Counted from the stretch's first letter, positions 42,801-52,470 are shown. The stretch: DNA of 64,000 nt from Parendozoicomonas sp. Alg238-R29 (GCF_947331445.1 NZ_CAMZOG010000007.1:32848-96847), one strand, 5' to 3'. A program made the numbers and translations. The notes: generated by a model from the sequence alone, not told the origin.

Positions 42801-44966
42801 ATGCCATCCACAACTCTCAAAGCACAACAAACCGATTCACTGTCATTCTTCGCAATAACACTGGCTCTTCTGTTGGGACTTCAGGTCATCAACCTCGAGG
42901 CCGACGCCAATACCGAGCAATACACAACAATAGCTGAAGTTGAAGCTGGCCAACTGCTTTACAAAACCGGCGATTATGGCCAGTACCAACAAGCTGTTCT
43001 GAAGGAGAGTAAAGCCGACATTGCCATCAGCGGTATGGTTGCTCAGGTAAAGCTCACCCAAACATTCACCAATACGACCAATAGCTGGCAGGAGGGAGTT
43101 TATGTATTCCCTCTACCGGATGATGCTGCGGTTTACCAAATGCGCCTGACTATTGGTGAGAGAGTTGTCGAAGGTCAGATCAAAGAAAAACAGCAGGCCA
43201 AGAAAATCTATCAACAAGCTGTTAACAGTGGCAAACGAGCGGCACTGGTAGAGCAGGAGCGGCCAAATATGTTCACCACCAGTGTCGCAAACATTGCTCC
43301 CAAGGACACAATATCTGTCACCCTCAGCTATCAGCAAACAATTCAATATGACCATGAAAGGTTTAGTTTGCGCTTCCCAATGACCATTACTCCTCGCTAC
43401 ATCCCCGGTCAACCGATAGCACCAACAGCCGCCGAAGAAATCGTTATTGATGCGGGCTCTGGCTGGGGAGTTCCCACCCATCAGGTACCAGACGCTGATC
43501 GTATTACTCCAAGAGTTCTGCCTCCTAACTTTTCGCCAGAACATATACAAAACCCTATGCGCCTTAACGTCACGCTGGACGCTGGCATGACTTTGGCCAG
43601 TATTGCCAGCCCTTCTCATGCTTTACAAACCACACGAAACAACAGTGTTTACCAGATAGCACCATCCAACACTGTTGTGCCAATGGATAAAGATTTTATT
43701 TTAAGCTGGCGACCCGCACCGGAAGCCACACCTAAAGCCGCTTTATTTGCCGAGAAAACACTGACTCCCTCTAATCAACTTTTGGAAAATGAACAGCACG
43801 TGCTCTTAATGCTAATGCCTCCGCAGGGTTCTTTAAAAACGCAACGCGTAGCCAGAGAGATGATTTTTGTTATTGATACTTCAGGCTCCATGGGCGGCAC
43901 TTCCATTCGTCAGGCAAAGCAAGCATTGGCAACCACAATCAATCGTCTTGCTCCCCAGGATCGGTTCAACATTGTCGAATTCAATTCCGACTTCCGTGTA
44001 CTTTATCCACAACCTGTCGCGGCTGACCGTAAAAATATCCGCCAGGCTCTTTCATACATTCGCTCTCTGAAAGCGAGCGGCGGCACTGAGATGGCTCCAG
44101 CCCTGCAGGCGGCTCTCGCCGAACAAGACGAAACACCCAAAGGATATATCCGACAGGTTGTGTTTATGACCGATGGTTCCGTGGGCAACGAAGAAGCATT
44201 ATTCCAGCAGATCCAGCGACAACTGGGCAACAGTCGCCTATTTACGGTGGGCATCGGCTCTGCACCCAATAGCTGGTTTATGCGAAAAGCTGCGGAAATC
44301 GGTCGAGGAACGCATACATGGATAGGCAGCACCAATGAAGTCGCAAAGAAAATGTCCGCTTTATTCCAGAAGCTGGAATCGCCTCTGGCAACGGATATCA
44401 CTCTGCATTGGCCTGAAGGGTTGCAAGTAGACATGTTACCTGCGCGTGTTCCTGACCTTTATGCCGGTGAGCCCGTTATTGTCAGCGCTCGTATTCGAGG
44501 ACAGGCTATAGAAAAAGAACTCACAATAACGGGAAGAAACGGGTCGCATAGATGGAACAAACAGTTATCACTACAAAATGCAGCCCAAAGCGAAGGTATC
44601 AGCAGGCTTTGGGCCAGGACTAAAATTGAAAATCTGGAAGATGGGAAAACCCGTGGTGAAGACTCGGAGCAAGTGCGTAACAAGGTTCTTCCCTTGGCGC
44701 TTAAAAACCAACTTGTTACCGCCTACACAAGCTTTGTTGCTATTGATCAAACACCAGCACGCACGACAGAGGCATTGCAAAAGAAAAACGTAATTCCTAA
44801 CACCACTCCTGCAGGTCAATCACCTCAGTTGCAGGCGATGAAAAGCCATGCATGGCCACAAACGGCCAATGGCACGGGTTTCAATTTGATAGCAGGACTA
44901 CTGGCTCTTCTGGCTGCATTAATACTCAGATACCACTCCCGTCGCAAGCGGGTTTTACAAGCCTGA
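42801..44966 (+). CDS. Marine proteobacterial sortase target protein (VIT + vWA), about 721 aa
   Basis: The VIT domain (GMVAQVKLTQTFTNTTNSWQEGVYVFPLPDDAAVYQM and EGQIKEKQQAKKIYQQA) occupies roughly residues 50-200. A von Willebrand factor A domain follows, with a complete MIDAS start IFVIDTSGSMGG near 355-366 and VVFMTDGSVGNE further on. The C-terminus has the sorting layout: HAWPQTANGTG, a hydrophobic helix (FNLIAGLLALLAALIL) and a basic tail (RYHSRRKR). This is the substrate family (TIGR03788) of a dedicated Gram-negative sortase, encoded immediately downstream with the stop and start overlapping (TGATG). The start at 42801 gives a signal peptide; a GTG at 42738 is possible but adds unlikely sequence. 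Confidence 0.92.
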   Translation: MPSTTLKAQQTDSLSFFAITLALLLGLQVINLEADANTEQYTTIAEVEAGQLLYKTGDYGQYQQAVLKESKADIAISGMVAQVKLTQTFTNTTNSWQEGVYVFPLPDDAAVYQMRLTIGERVVEGQIKEKQQAKKIYQQAVNSGKRAALVEQERPNMFTTSVANIAPKDTISVTLSYQQTIQYDHERFSLRFPMTITPRYIPGQPIAPTAAEEIVIDAGSGWGVPTHQVPDADRITPRVLPPNFSPEHIQNPMRLNVTLDAGMTLASIASPSHALQTTRNNSVYQIAPSNTVVPMDKDFILSWRPAPEATPKAALFAEKTLTPSNQLLENEQHVLLMLMPPQGSLKTQRVAREMIFVIDTSGSMGGTSIRQAKQALATTINRLAPQDRFNIVEFNSDFRVLYPQPVAADRKNIRQALSYIRSLKASGGTEMAPALQAALAEQDETPKGYIRQVVFMTDGSVGNEEALFQQIQRQLGNSRLFTVGIGSAPNSWFMRKAAEIGRGTHTWIGSTNEVAKKMSALFQKLESPLATDITLHWPEGLQVDMLPARVPDLYAGEPVIVSARIRGQAIEKELTITGRNGSHRWNKQLSLQNAAQSEGISRLWARTKIENLEDGKTRGEDSEQVRNKVLPLALKNQLVTAYTSFVAIDQTPARTTEALQKKNVIPNTTPAGQSPQLQAMKSHAWPQTANGTGFNLIAGLLALLAALILRYHSRRKRVLQA

Positions 44967-45586
44967 TGGATAGATTCAGCAACCCAATCACACACATAAC
45001 AGCAAGAAAGCTGCTCTCAACTCTGCTTATCATTGCCATGTTGGCAACGGCCACATGGCAATTGGGGCGTGCAGGATATATTCACGTGAAGGCACAACTG
45101 GCTCAGTATCTTATTGCCGCTGCATGGGAGCAGTCCCTTGAACAACCAGAAACAATTTTTCCTCCCTGGCAATGGGCGGATACATGGCCTGTGGCCAGGA
45201 TAATCGTTCCCCGGTTGGATATTGATCAGTATGTTCTCGCCAATGCCAGCGGGCAGGCTCTAGCCTTCGGGCCGGGTATGTTATCCCGTACTTCCACGAC
45301 CGAAACCAAAATAGTAAGTGGCCACAGAGACACTCACTTTCGGTTCCTCAAAGATATTCAGCTGGATGATCAACTCCACCTGCAAGATACAAGTGGCGTG
45401 TGGCAAAGATTTCGGGTAAGCCATATCCAGATAATGGATACCACTCAACAGTCATTACGAGTGGGCAACACAGAAGGGCTGGTCTTGATTACCTGTTACC
45501 CATTCAGCGCACTACAAGCCGGTGGACCACTACGTTACACTGTAAGCCTTCGCAGAATTCAACCATTACTCACGGACTCAACTTAA
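44966..45586 (+). CDS. Class GN (marine proteobacterial) sortase, about 206 aa
   Basis: Transpeptidase that should cleave the sorting motif of the VIT/vWA protein upstream. An N-terminal membrane anchor (LLSTLLIIAMLATATWQLG) is followed by the sortase barrel: RIIVPRLDIDQYVLANAS, the catalytic His in VSGHRDTHFRFL, the catalytic Cys in LVLITCYPFSAL, and the Arg in GPLRYTVSL. These residues and their order are complete. The start at 44966 (MDRFSNPITH) overlaps the stop codon of the substrate gene by one base (TGATG); a longer frame to 44852 lies inside the substrate gene. The two genes form a self-contained pair. Confidence 0.93.
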   Translation: MDRFSNPITHITARKLLSTLLIIAMLATATWQLGRAGYIHVKAQLAQYLIAAAWEQSLEQPETIFPPWQWADTWPVARIIVPRLDIDQYVLANASGQALAFGPGMLSRTSTTETKIVSGHRDTHFRFLKDIQLDDQLHLQDTSGVWQRFRVSHIQIMDTTQQSLRVGNTEGLVLITCYPFSALQAGGPLRYTVSLRRIQPLLTDST

Positions 45587-45712
45587 TAGTAGTTTTTTTA
45601 CGTATTTTGTTGAAAGCCTATCCAGCTTATTGTTTGTGTATTAAATAAACAAATAGCAGTTGGCCGCTACCGTTAGCTTGACGAGACGGCTGTAATCTCC
45701 CCCAGATAAGAC

Positions 45713-46570
45713 ATGCCTATGACTTCAAACGCTTTAGATATCGGAGCACGCTCTCCTTATGCCATGGCCGAGTTGGGCGAACAGGTTGCCTTGAGCAAGG
45801 CAGGCAAAGCTCCTGCCAAAACCTTTGCTCTGGCAATTATGGCTGGCATTATGATTGCCCTTGCCGGCGTGTTCTACACCACAGTGTCGGCCGGTTCTTC
45901 TGCTCTCCCTTATGGTCTGGCCAAGTTTATTGGTGGTATTTCTTTCAGCATGGGCCTGATGGCTGTTGTTCTGTGCGGCGCCGACCTGTTTACCAGCAGC
46001 ACCCTGATTACTATTCCTGTAGCAACCCGTAAAGTTCGCGTAGCAACCATGTTGAAAAACTGGGGCATTGTTTATGCTGGCAACCTGGTTGGCTCTCTGC
46101 TGATGGTCGCTATGATTGTTTACACTGACCAGTGGCATGGTGGTCACGGATCCATCGGCTCTTCCGCACTCTACATTGCCAATGCGAAAATGGGGCACTC
46201 CTTTGGTCAGGCACTGGTTCTGGGTATTCTCTGTAATCTGATGGTGTGTTTGGCAGTCTGGATGAGCTACAGTGCCCGCACGGCCAGTGGTAAGATGATG
46301 GCCATGGTTTTGCCTGTTGCCATGTTTATTGCTGCTGGTTTTGAACACTCTATCGCCAATATGTACCTGCTACCTGTTGGTCTGGCGATCAAAGCTATTG
46401 CCGCCCCTGAATTCTGGGGTGAAATTGGCAAAACCGCTTCCAGTTTCTCTAATATCACGTTTGATAACATGATCTGGAAAAACCTTGTGCCGGTCACTAT
46501 TGGCAACATTATTGGTGGCGGTATTATGATTGGCCTGTTCAACTGGGGCGTATTCCTCAAGAAAGACTAA
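45713..46570 (+). CDS. focA: Formate/nitrite transporter (FNT, FocA-like), 285 aa
   Basis: Pentameric channel for formate or nitrite. Six membrane segments are visible. Family sites include ALAGVFYTTVSAGSSALPYGLAKFIGGISFSMGLMAVVLCGADLFTSS near 46-95 (split here by helix breaks) and NLMVCLAVWMSYSARTASGKMMA near 169-191, and GFEHSIANMYLLPVGL near 205-220 with the conserved central His. The overall pattern is nearer FocA (formate) than NirC. No pyruvate formate-lyase gene is adjacent. ATGs at 45713 and 45719 are both possible. Confidence 0.9.
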   Translation: MPMTSNALDIGARSPYAMAELGEQVALSKAGKAPAKTFALAIMAGIMIALAGVFYTTVSAGSSALPYGLAKFIGGISFSMGLMAVVLCGADLFTSSTLITIPVATRKVRVATMLKNWGIVYAGNLVGSLLMVAMIVYTDQWHGGHGSIGSSALYIANAKMGHSFGQALVLGILCNLMVCLAVWMSYSARTASGKMMAMVLPVAMFIAAGFEHSIANMYLLPVGLAIKAIAAPEFWGEIGKTASSFSNITFDNMIWKNLVPVTIGNIIGGGIMIGLFNWGVFLKKD

Positions 46571-46583
46571 CTCTTTCCCTGCC

Positions 46584-46607
46584 AGAGCAGGTTTCAACGC
46601 CTGCTCT
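46584..46607 (+). terminator. Hairpin after focA
   Basis: AGAGCAGG (46584-46591), TTTCAACG-type loop, CCTGCTCT (46600-46607), 14 bases after the focA stop. The following sequence is only weakly T-rich (AGCACCCTTCTTCT). Confidence 0.55.
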
Positions 46608-46801
46608 AGCACCCTTCTTCTACCAAGCTGCCTCCCTCTCCCCATTATCTCTATATTGCACTGAAGCGACACATGCTGGCAGGGATAGCCAATGTTCCAT
46701 TCAGTAGGAAGTTTACTGTAGCCAAAAAGCTGACACTTTCTCTGATTTTATCTATCTCCGTATACACTTTTTTTAAAGGGAGATTTATTAAGGGAATAAT
46801 C

Positions 46802-49789
46802 ATGTTCAGAGCCGCAGATCAGCAACCGACAACCTTTATCCACAATCTTAGTCAGCTAGAACTTGCCAATGGTTCCAAGGGGCGTATTAAGATAGGAGCA
46901 GACTCTAAAGGACGGGCTGTAGTCAAAGTTACTTCTAATTGGTCTCTTGTACTCTGGTTGAAAAATACTTGGGGCAACAGTAAGGCAAAACAGACGCTCC
47001 ACGACCAGGCACTGACGACCCTTCGATCAACAGAAATATCTTCTATCCGAATAAAGGAACGTCTGGTAACTGATATTCGTTCTGGCGTCTTTCCTTTTAT
47101 GAGCAAAAGTGAAAGAAGAACAATAAATCAAACATTTGGCAGTAAAGAAACAGTTGCAAAGGAGCAGGTGAACCAGCACCTGCTTTTAGAGCCAACCAAA
47201 GCTCTGGATACAGCCAGGCAAGAGCTCGAAAGACTGAAAGCCAAACTACCTTCTGTCAGCATCGCAGATACAACAGTCTTTATGCGCGCAACTCATAGCG
47301 GTGCTCTTCAAGACCCCGATTCTGCTGCAGAATTTGAAGCGTTCCACACTACTCTTGAACAGCACTTTGAAAGTACTTCGCAAAAACGCCTGTATGACCA
47401 GACTTCCCTCAACATAACTGCCGAACTGCTTGAAGACTTTGAAACACATGCTCCCCAAAAGTTTCAGGAAATACGAACAGGATTCGCAAAACGACCTGAC
47501 AATTATCCAGCTGTAAAAACCTATGTTAATGATTTAGAGAGAAGAGCTGATCTACCTCATTCTGCAACAGGTGACAGACCAGACCACTTCACAGTTCAAG
47601 ACCTCCATGCACTAGAGATGTTGGCTTCAGGTTCCCGAACAGGCGTTAAGGTGAAAGAGTCTTTGGAGCAATCCCTGCATTCACCTGCCACCGAAGCTGT
47701 ATTTAATTCCGCACAAGAGAAATTACGTAATTTCGACACCCACCAATTGAAAGGCAGTATTGATCAGGCACAAAAGCTGTGGTTAAAGATGGCAAAGCCT
47801 AGATTACCACGGCTCGCAAAACGTGTTTTAAGGAACCGGAGAAACCGAATACTTGCACAGCTCAAACCTCAACTGGCTATTGCGGCAGAAGCGCGAGCTA
47901 AACTGCATACAATCAATTCCACTGTCGGCCGGAAGTGGGCTCCTGATGTACTGAGAAACCCAGCGCTTTGTGGTCCAGTTCTTAGCAAAACCTATCAACA
48001 GCTTGAAGAGGTTGAAAAACTTGCCGGGCAAGTTATGTACGATGCACAACTTCAATTCATGCACGACTCTCACAATAGTAAACCGAACCATCCTCAGGTT
48101 GTTATCGAAGGAGGAGGGCCAGTAGGTTTGATTTCGGCTATGCGCCAGTATGAGAAAGGTGCAAAGGTTGTTGTTCTTGAAAAACGGGATACTCTTTACA
48201 ATCGCCCTCAGGTTGTTCGCCTGGATAACCAGTGGGGCAAGGATCTTCGTCATCATTTGGGCGAACAGTTCGATGAACTCGTTGCTCCCGAGTCTGGAAA
48301 AGCCAAAATCCAGCCAGATGGTTCTATCTATATAGTGACCAAAGCCCTTGAAGATGTCCTGCACACACGTCTATCTGAGCTGACTGCCTCTGACCCACAC
48401 AAGCCACCTCATATCCAGAGACTGGCAGCCCACGCACTCACCAGTGTTGAGCCACCGAATCAACTTGGCGGAAAATACAGAGTCATAGCGCAATATGAAA
48501 GCAAGTATGATCCAGGGGCTGAAAAAAATCCCAAACAGCAAGTGCGGGAAGTGTTCGAAACCGACCTGTTGATTTGTGCCGGCGGTAAAGAAAGTCCAAC
48601 CAGAAGCAAGTTCCTGAATCACTGCCCAGTCACTCAGCCCAAACAGTATGGTGTTGCATCATGGGAAAGCCCTAAAATACAAAACCAAGGGTTAGACACC
48701 TTCCCAGCCTTCCAGGATGTGCTGGCAACTGATACAGAATTTCAGAACAACTATCGCACTCAGCTTCATGAAACTCTGCATCCGTTCAACGGCCATGTAG
48801 GTATCGCTTTATCAAATGCTGCTCGAAAAGATCTCGTTCGCACACTGGGTTTAACTGAAGATGACCTTTCTCCCTTATTAAATACTGTTGAAGGCGATGA
48901 CAGAACTCTTTTGATAGAGATTATCAACGACCTGAGAGATGGACGCATGAACAGTGATGCACTTACTCTGGATGACATGCTCCCATTAATAAATGACAAC
49001 GTTTGCCAGCTGCGTACATTTGAGAACCGTAACCTGGTTTATCTTGGCATGGAGATTCCCGATCTTGCTCACCAATGGATGGAAACTGTTGGATCAAACC
49101 TTGACCCAGTAGAGAGAAAAGAAATCCAGAACACTGTACGACAGCTGTGGTTTCAGGCCTCGGCTGAAAAGCAAGGCGTTGCCCAAAAACTTGGCGTAAA
49201 TCTCGGAATGATGAACAGCCAGTTTGCTACCACTTTCCCAGTCGCACAGGACAAACCTCTGGACCACTTCACTGTTATTGAAGGACAACACGGAGGCGCT
49301 TCACTGACTATTGCAGCTTCCGGGGATGCCGCCACAAGCCCACATTTCATGACTTATAGCGGCCTGACAAGCGGGCGGGAAACCATTGATGCACTCTGTT
49401 CATTCACAGATCAAGTTGCCAGTGGCACGAGTTCACGTGCAGACGTGGATCGCAAGTTGACGGAAGACTACGAGCAGACATCTGAATTTGTTCTCTACAA
49501 GGGAAGTAACTTCCTGACGGCAAGAGATCCAGGTGCTGTAAAAGAATCTCTAAAAGAAAATGCCAGAAAAGAGATGGCAGCGCTCGGGGCCACAACGAGT
49601 ACCGGTTTTAGCGTGACTAAAGACCACGGCGACTCCTACCTGCTAAATAAAGGCACTGATACATTTTCCTTAGTCATCGACGAAAATGGCCGAATTCAAG
49701 CAGAAAAGTACAGTACCTTTACATCGGGTGCGGAGAAACTGGGAAAGTTTTCCACATTTAAGCACTTTGAACTGCAATGCCTTAGTTAA
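46802..49789 (+). CDS. Large orphan protein with MICAL-like FAD-binding domain, 995 aa
   Basis: The start at 46802 has AAGGGA upstream; the open frame begins earlier at 46673 with unlikely sequence. Residues 1-420 are helical and basic, without recognised domains. At about 430 a Rossmann motif appears: VVIEGGGPVGLISAMRQYEKG, then AKVVVLEKRDTLYNRPQVVRL. The GxGPxG...GAKVVVxEKRDxxxRxxVxxL pattern is the one seen in MICAL-type actin-oxidising flavin monooxygenases. ADP- and FAD-contact regions (ETDLLICAGGKESPTRSKFL near 590-610) follow. The remainder is a long helical/beta region. No signal peptide or membrane helix. It lies between focA and pth and reads like a eukaryote-like secreted effector, but both activity and secretion are inferences. 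Confidence 0.7.
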   Translation: MFRAADQQPTTFIHNLSQLELANGSKGRIKIGADSKGRAVVKVTSNWSLVLWLKNTWGNSKAKQTLHDQALTTLRSTEISSIRIKERLVTDIRSGVFPFMSKSERRTINQTFGSKETVAKEQVNQHLLLEPTKALDTARQELERLKAKLPSVSIADTTVFMRATHSGALQDPDSAAEFEAFHTTLEQHFESTSQKRLYDQTSLNITAELLEDFETHAPQKFQEIRTGFAKRPDNYPAVKTYVNDLERRADLPHSATGDRPDHFTVQDLHALEMLASGSRTGVKVKESLEQSLHSPATEAVFNSAQEKLRNFDTHQLKGSIDQAQKLWLKMAKPRLPRLAKRVLRNRRNRILAQLKPQLAIAAEARAKLHTINSTVGRKWAPDVLRNPALCGPVLSKTYQQLEEVEKLAGQVMYDAQLQFMHDSHNSKPNHPQVVIEGGGPVGLISAMRQYEKGAKVVVLEKRDTLYNRPQVVRLDNQWGKDLRHHLGEQFDELVAPESGKAKIQPDGSIYIVTKALEDVLHTRLSELTASDPHKPPHIQRLAAHALTSVEPPNQLGGKYRVIAQYESKYDPGAEKNPKQQVREVFETDLLICAGGKESPTRSKFLNHCPVTQPKQYGVASWESPKIQNQGLDTFPAFQDVLATDTEFQNNYRTQLHETLHPFNGHVGIALSNAARKDLVRTLGLTEDDLSPLLNTVEGDDRTLLIEIINDLRDGRMNSDALTLDDMLPLINDNVCQLRTFENRNLVYLGMEIPDLAHQWMETVGSNLDPVERKEIQNTVRQLWFQASAEKQGVAQKLGVNLGMMNSQFATTFPVAQDKPLDHFTVIEGQHGGASLTIAASGDAATSPHFMTYSGLTSGRETIDALCSFTDQVASGTSSRADVDRKLTEDYEQTSEFVLYKGSNFLTARDPGAVKESLKENARKEMAALGATTSTGFSVTKDHGDSYLLNKGTDTFSLVIDENGRIQAEKYSTFTSGAEKLGKFSTFKHFELQCLS

Positions 49790-49806
49790 AGCTCTTTGAG
49801 GCAGCT

Positions 49807-50406
49807 TCAGGCAGAGAATGTATGAAGCTGCTGAACCGCTTTCGCCCAAGAGCCACCCATGGCTTCAGGCATGACACGTGCAGATTCATCAATAGTTTCG
49901 CGAATCTTGCGGTCTTCTTCACGGGAAGGTTTATTCAGCACATAGCCAACAACCTTACTGCTGTCACCGGGATGCCCGATGCCAATACGCAAACGGTGGA
50001 AGTTTTTGTTATTACCAAGACTGCTGATAATATCCCGCAATCCATTATGACCACCATGACCACCGCCCTGCTTTAAACGGGCAGTTCCAACCGGAATATC
50101 CAGCTCATCATGGGCAACAAGAATCTGTTCAGGTGAGATGCGGTAAAAGTTTGCCATAGCAGCAACCGCCTGACCACTTCGATTCATAAACGTGGTCGGA
50201 AAGAGCAGACGGACATCCCTGCCTTGGAGAGATATCCGTGCTGTCAGCCCGTGAAATTTCTTCTCGGGCTGAAGAGTGACACCGGCAGAGCGGGCCAACT
50301 CTTCAATAAACCAGACGCCGGCATTGTGGCGTGTATCGTCGTATTCGCGACCGGGGTTACCCAGGCCAACAATCAATTCTATGGAAGCATCAGCTGCCTT
50401 AGCCAC
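49807..50406 (-). CDS. pth: Peptidyl-tRNA hydrolase, 199 aa
   Basis: Releases peptidyl-tRNAs that drop off ribosomes. The active-site pattern is [27 protein letters not shown] (with the catalytic His), [49 protein letters not shown] and [11 protein letters not shown]. Length is standard. It follows rplY by 47 bases on the minus strand, the usual rplY-pth order. Confidence 0.98.
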   Translation of the reverse strand: MAKAADASIELIVGLGNPGREYDDTRHNAGVWFIEELARSAGVTLQPEKKFHGLTARISLQGRDVRLLFPTTFMNRSGQAVAAMANFYRISPEQILVAHDELDIPVGTARLKQGGGHGGHNGLRDIISSLGNNKNFHRLRIGIGHPGDSSKVVGYVLNKPSREEDRKIRETIDESARVMPEAMGGSWAKAVQQLHTFSA

Positions 50407-50453
50407 GAGTATCCTGCCTCAATGCCACTAGTTTGGTTTATAAATCGACTAAC

Positions 50454-51074
50454 TTATTCTTCGCCTTCAGCTTCTTCGCCTTCAGCTTCTTCATCAGTAC
50501 CGCGAGGAGCGTTGATGCTTACTACTGGCAGATCGTGAGCTTCACCGTGAGCCAGCTGAGTCAGAGTTACGCCAGTAGGTACAGACAGGTTGGACAGGTG
50601 CAGGGAAGCGCCCATCTCAACATCAGCCATATCGACTTCGATAAACTCAGGCAGGTCAGCAGGCAGGCAGCGTACTTCTACTTCCTGCAGGTTGTGGGAC
50701 ACAGCACCACCGGCTTTAACGCCAACAGAAGTTTCTTCGTTGACGAAGTGCAGAGGTACGGAAGTAGTGACTTCGTGAGCAGCATCAACACGCAGGAAGT
50801 CCATGTGCATAGCATCGCCACGAGCAGGGTGACGCTGAATGTCCTTCAGCAGAGCTTGCTGGCTCTTACCATCTACAGACAGAGTCACGATGGAAGAGTA
50901 AAAAGCTTCGGATTCCAGAGCTTTACGTACAGCCTTACCTTCCAGGGTAACCTGTGCAGGAGTAGCTTCACCACCGTAGATGATGGCTGGAATCAGATCA
51001 GCGTGGCGCAGGCGGCGGCTCGCACCTTTCCCTACGTCCTTACGCGCTACAGCGTTCAGAGTAAATTCGGACAT
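50454..51074 (-). CDS. rplY: 50S ribosomal protein bL25 (CTC form)
   Basis: General stress/5S-rRNA-binding ribosomal protein with the N-terminal L25 domain (FTLNAVARKDVGKGASRRLRHADLIPAIIYGG) and the C-terminal TL5/CTC domain (VPLHFVNEETSVGVKAGGAVSHNLQEVEVRCLPADLPEFIEVDM). The start at 51074 is set by GGAGACTATC just before ATG; the frame continues four codons upstream. The tail ends in a short acidic repeat (EEAEGEEAEGEE), encoded by imperfect tandem GCTTCTTCGCCTTCA units at about 50457-50485. Located between prs and pth as in Pseudomonas. Confidence 0.97.
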   Translation of the reverse strand: MSEFTLNAVARKDVGKGASRRLRHADLIPAIIYGGEATPAQVTLEGKAVRKALESEAFYSSIVTLSVDGKSQQALLKDIQRHPARGDAMHMDFLRVDAAHEVTTSVPLHFVNEETSVGVKAGGAVSHNLQEVEVRCLPADLPEFIEVDMADVEMGASLHLSNLSVPTGVTLTQLAHGEAHDLPVVSINAPRGTDEEAEGEEAEGEE

Positions 51075-51255
51075 GATAGTCTCCAATTGGATTTAAGCAT
51101 GGGCAGAACCGCGACCAGATCCACCCGAAAAACAAGCGGCGTATGATAACGGCTCGAAGCATGTTTGCCAAACGATCCTGAGGAATTATTACCCTGATTT
51201 TCATTGGTTCTCTGTAACACTTTGCTGCACAGGCTAAGGTTTCTCCCTTAATACC

Positions 51256-51476
51256 TTACGCTGTTACAGTTCCCACACTCTCCAGTGCCTGGAAAACTGC
51301 CTCCGGTAGCTTCGCTCTTTTACCCTGGCCGTAGTTGAAACAACTATTTTCCCATGCCCTTCAGCCACAACCCGGTTCATTTTTTCACTGACTACCGTGT
51401 ACTTTTGAACAAAGCAGTCCTCAGTCAAGTCTTCCATCTGAATGACAATTCCATCAACAGGAAAGCTTGCACCCAC
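51256..51476 (-). pseudogene. Broken acyl-CoA thioesterase (hotdog fold) fragment between prs and rplY
   Basis: The minus strand from 51476 reads SFPVDGIVIQMEDLTEDCFV, then QKYTVVSEKMNRVVAEGHGKIVV, the C-terminal half of a 4-hydroxybenzoyl-CoA-type thioesterase. At about 51336-51345 the frame shifts by one base. In the new frame it continues FNYGQGKRAKLPEAVFQALE to a TAA at 51256-51258, which completes the usual ending (VxFNY..GKK..LPE). The N-terminal half, including the catalytic Asp region, is missing: the prs terminator lies where it should be. Both truncation and frameshift indicate a dead gene. Confidence 0.7.
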
Positions 51477-51506
51477 AAAAAGCCCGGCTCACTGGCCGGG
51501 CTTTCA
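51472..51506 (-). terminator. Intrinsic terminator of prs
   Basis: AAAGCCCGGC (51479-51488), TCACTG loop, GCCGGGCTTT (51495-51504): a perfect 10-bp stem. On the minus strand it ends in TTTTTGTGGG, 25 bases past the prs stop. Confidence 0.9.
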
Positions 51507-51528
51507 GAATCAGGTATCAGTGTTCGAA

Positions 51529-52470
51529 TTAACGGAACATGGCGCTGATAGATTCAGCATTGCTGATACGACGTACAGACTCTGCAATCAGAGGAGACAT
51601 ATCCAGAGCGCGAATCTTATCAATCGCCTGAGCCGCAGGACTCAGAGGAATCGTATTGGTGACAACCAGTTCATCCAGCTCGGCGTTAGTTATATTTTCC
51701 AGTGCACGACCAGACAGAACCGGATGGCTGGCATAAGCAACAACCTTGATAGCCCCTTTGGCCTTCAGGGCTTTCGCTGCCATGCACAGGGTTCCGGCGG
51801 TATCGACCATATCATCAACCAGGATACAGGTACGGCCATTCACATCACCGATGATGTTCATAACTTCCGCACGATTCGCTTCAGGGCGACGTTTGTCGAT
51901 AATGGCCAGATCTGTGTTCAGATGCTTGGCGAAGGCTCGGGCACGAACAACACCACCGTGATCTGGAGAAACAACCATGATGTTCTCAAAACCACGACGC
52001 TCAATATCGTCCAATAGAACAGGGGAGCCGTAGATGTTATCCACAGGAATATCAAAGAAGCCCTGAATCTGGTCAGCGTGCAGATCGACAGTCAGAACAC
52101 GGTCAACACCAACGCTGGCGATCATATCGGCAACCACCTTGGCACTGATAGGTACACGGGAAGAGCGTGGACGGCGATCCTGACGGGCATAACCGAAATA
52201 AGGCATAACGGCTGTAACACGCTGGGCAGAAGAGCGACGCATAGCGTCTGCCATGACCAGCAGTTCCATCAGGTTATCGTTAGTCGGGGAGCAGGTAGAC
52301 TGAATAATGAAAACATCTTTACCACGAACGTTTTCCTGAATCTCTACAGCGATTTCACCATCGCTAAAACGGCCGACCGAGGCCTTGCCGAGAGGAATAT
52401 GCAGATGATCCACAACTTTCTGGACAAGTTCCGGATTAGAATTCCCGGCGAATACCATCATTTTGGACAC
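51529..52470 (-). CDS. prs: Ribose-phosphate pyrophosphokinase, 313 aa
   Basis: Makes PRPP for nucleotide, histidine and tryptophan synthesis. Key regions are [42 protein letters not shown], the ATP-binding [49 protein letters not shown], and the PRPP loop [18 protein letters not shown]. It starts with GTG at 52470, eight bases after AAGG, equivalent to the usual family start. Downstream of tRNA-Gln in the lolB-tRNA-prs-rplY-pth block. Confidence 0.98.
   Translation of the reverse strand: MSKMMVFAGNSNPELVQKVVDHLHIPLGKASVGRFSDGEIAVEIQENVRGKDVFIIQSTCSPTNDNLMELLVMADAMRRSSAQRVTAVMPYFGYARQDRRPRSSRVPISAKVVADMIASVGVDRVLTVDLHADQIQGFFDIPVDNIYGSPVLLDDIERRGFENIMVVSPDHGGVVRARAFAKHLNTDLAIIDKRRPEANRAEVMNIIGDVNGRTCILVDDMVDTAGTLCMAAKALKAKGAIKVVAYASHPVLSGRALENITNAELDELVVTNTIPLSPAAQAIDKIRALDMSPLIAESVRRISNAESISAMFR

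Noticed and set aside
50433..51146. 237-codon plus-strand frame over rplY
   Set aside because: Antisense shadow of rplY; the low-complexity Ser/Phe start mirrors the acidic repeat at the end of rplY.
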